Notes under the pieces: generated by a model
What the model was told of the DNA's origin: nothing
Databases searched by the model: none
Seen by the model: the letters and a program-made list of their open reading frames with translations, nothing else
Assembly: GCF_001678665.1 (NCBI RefSeq)
Contig: NZ_LZRP01000011.1
Location: 1 to 64,000, forward strand
Direction: 5' to 3'
From: Erythrobacter sp. QSSC1-22B
GTDB lineage: Bacteria; Pseudomonadota; Alphaproteobacteria; Sphingomonadales; Sphingomonadaceae
DNA length: 64,000 nt
In this document: positions 58,170-64,000 of the stretch, piece by piece
How the letters are laid out: the number at the start of each line of letters is the position of its first letter
Position numbering within the stretch: position 1 is the first letter of the stretch
Program-made: the position numbers and the translations under genes

Positions 58170-59762
58170 GTGAATAACAAGATGCACTTACAGCGCTTTG
58201 CTCTTTCGCGCCGCCACCTTCTGAGGAACTTCGGCGCAGGAGCAGTCGCGGCATTCGGTCTGTCGTTTACCGCCCCGTTGCGCGCGAACCCGATATTCGC
58301 ATCTTACCCTTTCCAGCTTGGTGTCGCATCGGGTGAGCCGAGCGCGGACGGCTTCGTTATCTGGACGCGACTGGCGCCTGACCCCTTGGCGATCGGTCAT
58401 GGCATGCCTGCGGCCTCGGTTGAAATTGGCTGGGAAGTGGGAGCGGATGACCGTTTCGCCCAGATCGTGCAGAGCGGGACAGCGATTGCGCGGCCAGAGC
58501 TTGGCCATGCTGTCCACGTAGAGGTATCGGGCCTGCAGCCTAGCCGGCCGTATTGGTATCGCTTCACCGCGGGACGCGAACGCAGCGCCTGGGGTCGTGC
58601 AGTAACGACGCCTGCCGCAGGACAACCTCTCGCCAACCTCCGCTTTGCCGTTGCCGGGTGCCAGAACTATGAGCAGGGCTATTACACCGCCTACCGCGAC
58701 CTAGCCCGGCGGGAACCTGATTTCGTCTTTTGCTACGGCGACTACATCTACGAGGGGCGTGGTGACCGAGTGCGAAACGGTCCCGACGGACCGGTTGAAA
58801 CGGTGCGCAGACATTTTGGCGACGAGATTTACTCCATCGACGATTATCGCCGACGCTACGCGCAATACAAGATGGATGTCGACCTTCAGGCCGCCCACGC
58901 TGCCGCACCTTGGTTCGTCACCTTGGACGATCACGAAGTCGACAACAATTGGGTCGATAATCTCGACCAGGACGGGACCCCGCCTCCTGTCTTCGCGCTT
59001 CGGCGCCAGATGGCCTTGCAGGCCTATTACGAACACATGCCCCTGCGTGCCAGTTCGCTCCCGGCAGGCCCGTCTATGCAACTCTATCGTCGGGCGGTGT
59101 TCGGCGACCTCCTCGATTTCAACTTGCTTGATACCCGGCAGTATCGTTCCGACCAGCCGTGCGGTGATAGGTGGGGTGTCGAATGCGCCGATACGCGACG
59201 AGCAGCCGAAGTTCTTGGCGTTCGCCAGCATGATTGGCTCGCCAATAACCTTCGGCGTTCCGAAGCGACCTGGTCCACACTGGCGCAGCAGGTGATGGTA
59301 ATGGATCTCGACCGCGATCCGGGTCCTGGGGTGACGGAAAATCTCGACAGCTGGGCAGGCTATCGTCAGCCGCGCGAACGACTGCTCCAAGCAATACGAG
59401 ATACCGGAAAACGAAACACGGTTGTTCTGACGGGGGACGAGCATCAAAATTATGCTGGCGAGCTTCATCTCGATGGCAAGAATCCAGATCGCGAGGCAAT
59501 CGCGACCGAGTTCGTCGCCACTTCAATTAGTTCGGGTGGAGATGGCGAAGATCAGCGTTCCGCCACGAAGGAAATACAGGCTGTGAACCCCCAGCTAAAA
59601 TTTCACAACTCGCAGCGGGGTTATCTGCTGTGTGACCTGACGCACGAACGTTGGCAGACCGAATTCATCACTGTAGACAAGGTTAGCGTGCGCAGTGGCA
59701 CCGTTTCTTCGCGAAAAAAACTGGTGGTCGAACCCGGACGCGCTGCGATTACCGAGGCGTGA
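58170..59762 (+). CDS. phoD: PhoD-family alkaline phosphatase, Tat-exported
   Basis: A 530-residue PhoD-type phosphatase/phosphodiesterase. Tat signal ALSRRHLLRNFGAGAVAAFG, then an N-terminal beta domain (FQLGVASGEPSADGFVIWTR), and the metallophosphatase core: AVAGCQNYEQGYYTAYRDL, FCYGDYIYEG, TLDDHEVDNNWVDN, LDTRQYRSD, QQVMVMDLD and LTGDEHQNYAGELH. PhoD enzymes use Fe3+/Ca2+. It starts with GTG 58170 (AAGGA about 9 nt upstream), 47 bp after phoX. The two enzymes should hydrolyse phosphate esters in the periplasm without zinc, consistent with zinc-sparing. Confidence 0.92.
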   Translation: MNNKMHLQRFALSRRHLLRNFGAGAVAAFGLSFTAPLRANPIFASYPFQLGVASGEPSADGFVIWTRLAPDPLAIGHGMPAASVEIGWEVGADDRFAQIVQSGTAIARPELGHAVHVEVSGLQPSRPYWYRFTAGRERSAWGRAVTTPAAGQPLANLRFAVAGCQNYEQGYYTAYRDLARREPDFVFCYGDYIYEGRGDRVRNGPDGPVETVRRHFGDEIYSIDDYRRRYAQYKMDVDLQAAHAAAPWFVTLDDHEVDNNWVDNLDQDGTPPPVFALRRQMALQAYYEHMPLRASSLPAGPSMQLYRRAVFGDLLDFNLLDTRQYRSDQPCGDRWGVECADTRRAAEVLGVRQHDWLANNLRRSEATWSTLAQQVMVMDLDRDPGPGVTENLDSWAGYRQPRERLLQAIRDTGKRNTVVLTGDEHQNYAGELHLDGKNPDREAIATEFVATSISSGGDGEDQRSATKEIQAVNPQLKFHNSQRGYLLCDLTHERWQTEFITVDKVSVRSGTVSSRKKLVVEPGRAAITEA

Positions 59763-59857
59763 ATTGAGATTAGACTAACTGGAATACCATCTGATTGGAC
59801 GAATACCGGCGATGATCCTGCTCAGAAGATAAAACCCCGCTCGCCTAATATCGACAT

Positions 59858-60661
59858 TCAGCTTGGCATTTGCCGTCTCCGTAGTCTGTTCATCCAGAGC
59901 AATGCAATGACTGTAGTTGCCATCGCTACCCCCATCGCTGTGAACGCACCGTCCGCCAATTCAGTGCTGGGCGCGAGCAAAGTAACAAGCGCGTATCCGG
60001 CCATGCCATATGACATTCCGACGATGGTCCAACCTACCGCACGACGATAGCCACGCACCTTTGCAGGGTCACCGCCGACGCGAAGCAGGCGTGCGACAAT
60101 CTGGCTGTCGATCGTGTCTGTTACGATCATCCCAATCGCGAAGGTTCCGGCGATTATCGCAGCGGTTGTTGCGCCTCCGCCTGTTGCTGCAATCGTTCCC
60201 CAGGCAGCAGCCTGAGTAGCTGTGTCAAAGACCAAACCGAAGATCATCCCGATCGCGATCACGGCGGCTGGGTGCGATGAAGCGACGAGGTTGCGTGGAA
60301 GAAACTTATGCCGCCACCCTACCGGGGTGTAGTCGGTTTTCCCGAGAAGCGCGCGCAAGTTGAGAGTGCCTACGAGAACCAGCAGCGCAAAGATCAGAAT
60401 ATCCACGCCTGCCCCGATCCATTCGGGCCATGCAAACCGCCCGGCAAGCCAAGAGACAGCGAGAGCAACGATCGCTACAGAGATCGAATGTCCGACGGCG
60501 AAAAACGTCCCAGTCCATGGCGCGAGGAGAGGTCGTTCTTCGGCAGCGCGAAAGGTAAGGTTGTCGATCACCGCGATGTGGTCTGGGTCGAGCCCGTGGC
60601 GCAGGCCGAGCAAGAAGATAAGGCCCAGCGCAGAGCTGGTAACGCTAGTTGGGTCGATCAT
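59858..60661 (-). CDS. NiCoT-type (HoxN/HupN/NixA) metal transporter
   Basis: A 267-residue membrane protein with about six or seven helices. The signature RHGLDPDHIAVID in the first helix matches the HX4DH motif of the nickel/cobalt transporter family. Further conserved segments are FFAVGHSISVAIVALAV, MIFGLVFDTATQAAAWG and GMIVTDTIDSQIVARLL. It imports Ni2+ or Co2+ in known members; in this zinc island a zinc or cobalt role is possible. ATG 60661 overlaps the DUF1289 stop. It ends the operon that begins with the second zur-like gene and is convergent with phoD. Confidence 0.85.
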   Translation of the reverse strand: MIDPTSVTSSALGLIFLLGLRHGLDPDHIAVIDNLTFRAAEERPLLAPWTGTFFAVGHSISVAIVALAVSWLAGRFAWPEWIGAGVDILIFALLVLVGTLNLRALLGKTDYTPVGWRHKFLPRNLVASSHPAAVIAIGMIFGLVFDTATQAAAWGTIAATGGGATTAAIIAGTFAIGMIVTDTIDSQIVARLLRVGGDPAKVRGYRRAVGWTIVGMSYGMAGYALVTLLAPSTELADGAFTAMGVAMATTVIALLWMNRLRRRQMPS

Positions 60662-60867
60662 GGTTGCGTCCACAATTGTGAGGTCTGAAGGGTTCGCATG
60701 CGCTTGACGAGTTGCGCCTGAAGCGCGCGGAGCTCCTTACGCGGGGCACTGCGCCATTGCCGGCACTCGGCGCGGGTTCGGCCACAGCCGATGCACCAGC
60801 TTGTCGCGGGGTCGAAGATACAGACATCCACGCACGGACTTGGGACGGACAGTTTAGAGCGGCTCAT
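60658..60867 (-). CDS. DUF1289 small cysteine-rich protein
   Basis: A 69-residue DUF1289 protein with the four-Cys pattern VPSPCVDVCIFDPATSWCIG and CGRTRAECRQW. Such small proteins may bind a metal ion or Fe-S cluster; function is unknown. Both ends overlap neighbouring genes by 4 bp (ATGA), showing operon membership between the WD40 gene and the NiCoT transporter. It is cytoplasmic. Confidence 0.88.
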   Translation of the reverse strand: MSRSKLSVPSPCVDVCIFDPATSWCIGCGRTRAECRQWRSAPRKELRALQAQLVKRMRTLQTSQLWTQP

Positions 60868-61928
60868 CCAGGTTGCTGCCGGTAAGGGGCAAGAGCCATC
60901 CTCGTGACAGGGTCCACTTCTAGAAGGCCCGCACTACCCTGTTCGCTGCCCCAAGCTAGCATCGCGCCATCTGCCCGCCACGAAAGAGCAGAAATTGCCC
61001 GGCTGACCGGCTTTTCGACGTTAATGGAAATATCGTCCGCGGTCGACAAAAGGGCAACTGAACCATCAGCATAGCCGGCGGCAAGAAAGTCGAGACGAGG
61101 GTGAAACGCGACCTTTGTGACCAGTGATTCAGACGCGCCGAGCAGAAGAGGCCGCTTACCTACAGGCCCAGTCTTTCCTTCGAATGGCCATAGTATGGCG
61201 CTGCTATCCCCCCCGGTGGCCAGCCATTTATTGCGGTGGCTCCAGGAAAACGAACGCGTTTTTGCTTTGTATCCGCGCATTGCGATATCGGTCTTCTGTG
61301 GCAGCTTCCAACCATGAAGCCCGGTTTCCTGCATGGCGCTGACAAGATAGCTGCCATCGGCTGACAAGGTGCAGCCGAGATGTGATCCAGCCCATTTCAG
61401 CGCAATATTTCCGCTACTGGCTGAGGCGGCAAACAGAAGGGAGGCGCCGCCGTAGTGGGTGGCTGCCAGCCGCTTGCCCTTGCCATCGAGAGCGAGCCCA
61501 CCAATGGTCGAGGCGAACTGGAACCGATGTGCAGCATCGCGCTGTCCACGCAGCCACACCACCGCTTCCTTTCCAACCCCTGCCACGATGATGCCCGATT
61601 TCGGACTGGCCACCAGGTGCTCGATCCAATAGCGCCCGAAATGCCCTACCTCCTCTGCACTGCCGTCCCGCGCCAGCCGTAAAACCCTCCCGTCATCGCC
61701 TCCGGTCAGGAGAGCCCCGCCATCCGGGTCGGCCGCCGCTGACAAGATCGCGCCCTGATGTGCCGCAAGTGGCTTGTAGTCACCCTCAACGCTTATCCGC
61801 CGCACGATGCCGTCACCGCAGGCGAGCCATGCAGTATCGTCGACCCAATGGATGGAGGTGACGCTCGCATCGAGGTCGAATCTGCGGCCTTGGCGTTCGA
61901 CCAACGGGTCCTGCTCGAGCGCAATCAT
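60864..61928 (-). CDS. WD40-repeat protein of the CobW operon
   Basis: A 354-residue beta-propeller protein. Repeat units are visible as LACGDGIVRRISV, LLTGGDDGRVLRLA, RLAATHYGGASLLFA, LVSAMQETGLHGWKL, LATGGDSSAILWPF, FLAAGYADGSVALL and LAWGSEQGSAGLLEV, six to seven blades. It is cytoplasmic. WD40 proteins directly after COG0523 GTPases are common in alphaproteobacteria and probably scaffold the GTPase with its client. The start overlaps the cobW stop (ATGA), and its stop overlaps the DUF1289 start. Confidence 0.87.
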   Translation of the reverse strand: MIALEQDPLVERQGRRFDLDASVTSIHWVDDTAWLACGDGIVRRISVEGDYKPLAAHQGAILSAAADPDGGALLTGGDDGRVLRLARDGSAEEVGHFGRYWIEHLVASPKSGIIVAGVGKEAVVWLRGQRDAAHRFQFASTIGGLALDGKGKRLAATHYGGASLLFAASASSGNIALKWAGSHLGCTLSADGSYLVSAMQETGLHGWKLPQKTDIAMRGYKAKTRSFSWSHRNKWLATGGDSSAILWPFEGKTGPVGKRPLLLGASESLVTKVAFHPRLDFLAAGYADGSVALLSTADDISINVEKPVSRAISALSWRADGAMLAWGSEQGSAGLLEVDPVTRMALAPYRQQPG

Positions 61929-62886
61929 GCGGCCAGAGCAGCGAACTCGCGAGCGAGTTCATCACCATCCAGATTGCGACCGATAAACACTAGCCGGCTG
62001 ATGCGCGGCTCTCCTTCGTTCCATGTGCGATCCTGCAGATCGCCCGACAGCAACATGTGCACTCCCTGCACTACGAACCGCTTAGGCTCGTTGGGAAAAG
62101 CGATTATGCCCTTTGTGCGCAATAGATCCTGTCCACGCGTGGATGTGATTTCGCTGATCCAATTGTGAAAATTCTCAGGGTCGAGCGGCCGTTCGCTGTG
62201 CAATGATACCGATGTAATTTGGTCATCGTGTTCGTGCTCATCCTCACCCAGAAAATCCGGCTCGATCTGAAGAATGCGATCAAGATCGAAAGCCCCCAGG
62301 CCAAGCACCTGATCGAGGGGAATTTGCGCATTGATGGTCTCGAAAAGCCGCGCTTGATTATTGATGGCTCGGATGCGCTGCTTGACCTCTTCAAGGCCCT
62401 GCGGCGTCACTAGATCAGTCTTGTTGAGCAGAATGATGTCGGCAAACGCAATCTGCTCTTCGGCTTCGTGGCTATCGTCAAGACGGAGCAGGATGTGCTT
62501 GGCATCGACAACGGTGACGATAGCGTCGAGGCTCGCGCGGGCCTGCACGTCCTCGTCGACGAAGAAGGTCTGCGCCACTGGTGCCGGATCGGCGAGACCG
62601 GTGGTCTCGATGATTATGGCGTCGAATTGTCCATTGCGCTTCATCAAACCCTCGATGATACGAATAAGGTCGCCCCGCACGGTGCAGCAGATGCACCCGT
62701 TGTTCATTTCGAACACCTCCTCATCGGCATCGACGATCAGGTCATTGTCGATTCCGATTTCACCGAATTCATTGACGATCACAGCATATTTTTTCCATGA
62801 TCTTCGGAAAGAATGCGATTGAGCAGGGTGGTTTTACCAGCGCCAAGGTAGCCGGTAAGCACTGTAACTGGGATTTTAGACGGCAT
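61925..62886 (-). pseudogene. CobW/COG0523 metal-chaperone GTPase, -1 frameshift in A6 tract
   Basis: A zinc-metallochaperone GTPase (ZigA/ZNG1-like). The first 32 codons from ATG 62886 (GGAG 8 nt upstream) encode [20 protein letters not shown] (Walker A). The frame then hits a TGA at 62779-62781. The remainder, VNEFGEIGIDNDLIVDADEE, the metal motif NNGCICCTVRGDL, IIETTGLADP, LLNKTDLV and a C-terminal domain, lies in the adjacent frame. The switch occurs at A6 (minus strand, 62789-62794); one extra A, or -1 slippage, restores [15 protein letters not shown]. It could be a sequencing error, a true mutation, or slippage-based expression. Confidence 0.85.
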
Positions 62887-62949
62887 TTCTGGAACTCCGG
62901 ATGAAAAATTGGAGATAGCTTCCGGCGACCGCAGACAACCGGACTGATA

Positions 62950-63453
62950 TTATTTGTCGCGCACGTATACTTGAGTGCAGTCCAAGCAGCGCCCTGCGAC
63001 TTCAACTGGTTGGGAAGAGGGACGAAAACCAACCGAGCCACTGCAATCGCTCAGCAAGTTGCGCACCTTATCGGCGCTGATTTCGGCCACTCGACCGCAA
63101 TCGTCGCACATCATCAGGACGTCGGTTTGAGCGGTGACCAAGCCAATTAGGCAATAGGAGTGCTTGCTATCGACGCGCCGCACTAGGCCGGCAGCTGAAA
63201 ACAGCTTGAGTATGCGATAAACGCTGGGACCAGCGATGCCGCGCCCCTGGTCGTCCCTCAAGCTTGACGCAGGGGTGTAGGCACCGATCGGCGCTCCGGC
63301 CTTCCACAGGTTGTGAAGCACGTCTTTGCGCAGGGGTGTCATGGTTGTGCCGCTTCGTTCGCAGGCAAACAACGCACGTCCAAGGAATCTCTCCCAGTCC
63401 CTACATTGCCTGCCAACTCGAGTGCTCTTCTGGTGGATCTTCGAAACTGTCAC
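62950..63453 (-). CDS. Zur-like Fur-family regulator (copy B)
   Basis: A 167-residue Fur-superfamily protein resembling copy A: MTPLRKDVLHNLWKAGAPIG, YRILKLFSAAGLVRRVDSK and the Cys pairs CDDC (MMCDDCGRVAEI) and CLDC (AGRCLDCTQ). Regulatory-site histidines around SYCLIGLVTAQ are not evident. The start is GTG 63453, 18 bp from a Zur-like box, so autoregulation is likely. It leads the operon cobW-WD40-DUF1289-NiCoT. Having two zur-like genes, each with zinc-related neighbours, suggests duplication or a zinc plus another metal division of labour. Confidence 0.8.
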   Translation of the reverse strand: MTVSKIHQKSTRVGRQCRDWERFLGRALFACERSGTTMTPLRKDVLHNLWKAGAPIGAYTPASSLRDDQGRGIAGPSVYRILKLFSAAGLVRRVDSKHSYCLIGLVTAQTDVLMMCDDCGRVAEISADKVRNLLSDCSGSVGFRPSSQPVEVAGRCLDCTQVYVRDK

Positions 63454-63471
63454 GATCCGGCTTTCTAAGAT

Positions 63472-63483
63472 ATGTTGTCACAT
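63472..63483. promoter_or_regulatory. Zur-box-like palindrome ATGTTGTCACAT
   Basis: ATGTTGTCACAT differs from the box at 49573 in a single base (C for A). It lies 18 bp upstream of the GTG start of the second Zur-like gene, in position to control the cobW operon. Confidence 0.6.
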
Positions 63484-63641
63484 CTCATTGAACGATGCGT
63501 TCCAGCATTTCAAGCGGCTATGCGACCAGTCCGTCCCTTAATGCATCGCGAAGCACTCTGTGGTCTGGTCCGGTTATTCCTCTGACGCGCACCTTTCGGG
63601 TGCAAAAGTGAACCTGATGCTTGGGAATGCGGGCGGTCCCG

Positions 63642-63659
63642 CAATCGGGATCCCGATTG
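63642..63659. repeat. 18-bp perfect palindrome
   Basis: CAATCGGGATCCCGATTG, with an extra C:G pair outside a G:G mismatch. It could be an operator for the divergent genes or the stem of a cruciform. No matching copy was noticed elsewhere in the window. Confidence 0.5.
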
Positions 63660-63738
63660 GGCCAGGAATGTCGGCTCAACTCTTACATCTGAAGTCGGGA
63701 TAGCCTTTCTATCTTCGCCGAGCATCGAAGACCACTCC

Positions 63739-63793
63739 TTGCGATTGATTTGCATTTGCAACAGCTCTAGAGCGTTTTGCAAATGAATCGCAA
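63739..63793. promoter_or_regulatory. Paired Fur-like sites in inverted repeat
   Basis: TTGCGATTGATTTGCA (63739-63754) and its near inverse TGCAAATGAATCGCAA (63778-63793) match 15 of 16 positions in opposite orientation. Each resembles the TGC(A/G)AAT-N-ATT(T/C)GCA Fur box. They lie 12-67 bp upstream of the final TonB receptor start, suggesting iron control of that gene. Confidence 0.6.
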
Positions 63794-63805
63794 TGAAGGT
63801 GTCAT

Positions 63806-64000
63806 GTGTCTGTTTCCGTCTTTTCTCGTCTGAAGTTCGTCCTGCTCGCCGGTAGCCTTCTGCCCATGCCGCTACTGGCTCAAGAGGCCGGACAGGCCGA
63901 AGCAGAGACGCCTGACGGGACCTCTCCCGGCGAGGTGGCGACCGAGGCCGAGCGGGACGGCACCATCATCGTTAGCGGACGCGCGCAGAAGCTCTACCGC
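63806..64000 (+). CDS. TonB-dependent receptor, N-terminal fragment
   Basis: Sixty-five codons run off the window edge. GTG 63806 has GAAGG 6 nt upstream. A signal peptide (FVLLAGSLLPMPLLAQ) is followed by a Glu-rich spacer (EAGQAEAETPDG) and the TonB-box-like GTIIVSGRAQKLYR. Together with the Fur-like sites upstream, an iron-siderophore receptor is likely, but the plug and barrel are outside the window. Confidence 0.8.
   Translation, partial: MSVSVFSRLKFVLLAGSLLPMPLLAQEAGQAEAETPDGTSPGEVATEAERDGTIIVSGRAQKLYR

Larger units (their letters stand above)
63454..63805. other. 352-bp intergenic region
   Basis: The only gene-free stretch above 300 bp. It holds the Zur-like box (63472-63483), an 18-bp perfect palindrome CAATCGGGATCCCGATTG (63642-63659) of unknown role, and paired Fur-like sites (63739-63754, 63778-63793) before the last gene. 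A 90-codon minus-strand frame (63510-63782) has no recognisable family, unlike neighbours, and is not called. Confidence 0.6.

Noticed and set aside
63510-63782. 90-codon minus-strand frame in the last intergenic region
   Set aside because: No family features, overlaps palindromes and Fur-like sites, low-complexity composition.
1-64000. CRISPR array, tRNA, rRNA, integrase or phage genes
   Set aside because: Looked for and not seen; no regular direct repeats or cloverleaf-like sequences were noticed.

Overview
The window looks like chromosomal DNA of a GC-rich alphaproteobacterium of the order Sphingomonadales (Erythrobacter/Novosphingobium-like). Several TonB-dependent receptors, class III CoA-transferases, HapK/RedY-like and DUF1838 proteins and GTG/TTG starts occur together, as is typical of that group. 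No rRNA, tRNA, CRISPR array or integrase was seen. The left edge carries the C-terminal remnant of an IS5-type transposase.

Region 1 (about 1.8-45.4 kb) is a large catabolic island built from tightly packed, translationally coupled operons: 1.87-3.77 kb (+), 10.87-4.18 kb (-), 10.96-15.96 kb (+), 23.97-15.96 kb (-), 24.18-27.51 kb (+), 28.52-27.60 kb (-), 28.72-33.63 kb (+), 34.44-43.17 kb (+), 44.78-43.18 kb (-) and 44.91-45.37 kb (+). Six intergenic copies of a palindrome, TTGTCCGGACAA with a conserved AATT on its right, sit upstream of these units, so they look like one regulon. The only pathway-type repressor inside the island is a HutC-subfamily GntR regulator (33.6-34.4 kb). The enzymes include three PuuE/cyclic-imidase-like carbohydrate-esterase-4-fold proteins, an isochorismatase-type amidase, an alpha/beta hydrolase, an amidase-signature enzyme and a nitrilase-like protein. 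They also include a LeuC/LeuD-type hydro-lyase, an HMG-CoA-lyase-type enzyme, three CaiB/BaiF CoA-transferases, a CitE-type lyase, a MaoC hydratase, an acyl-CoA dehydrogenase, two MmgE/PrpD proteins and a phenylacetate-CoA-ligase-like enzyme. Two TonB receptors and an MFS carrier supply uptake. My reading, which is inference, is that a nitrogen-containing ring (cyclic imide, lactam or hydantoin-like) is opened, deaminated to an alkyl-substituted C4 dicarboxylate, activated with CoA and cleaved.

Region 2 (45.6-49.5 kb) holds a TonB receptor with a secreted histidine phosphatase, followed by an AraC-type regulator.

Region 3 (49.5-63.5 kb) looks like a zinc-limitation island. It has a ZnuD-like TonB receptor, a six-gene operon (DUF1826, MerC-domain protein, ABC ATPase, FtsX-type permease with a His-rich loop, DUF3299, Zur-like regulator), the Ca/Fe-type phosphatases PhoX and PhoD, and a second operon (Zur-like regulator, CobW/COG0523 GTPase, WD40 protein, DUF1289, NiCoT-type transporter). 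Zur-box-like ATGTT-N2-(A/C)ACAT palindromes precede two of these units. The cobW gene is broken by a one-base deficit in an A6 tract. The right edge begins another TonB receptor behind paired Fur-like sites.
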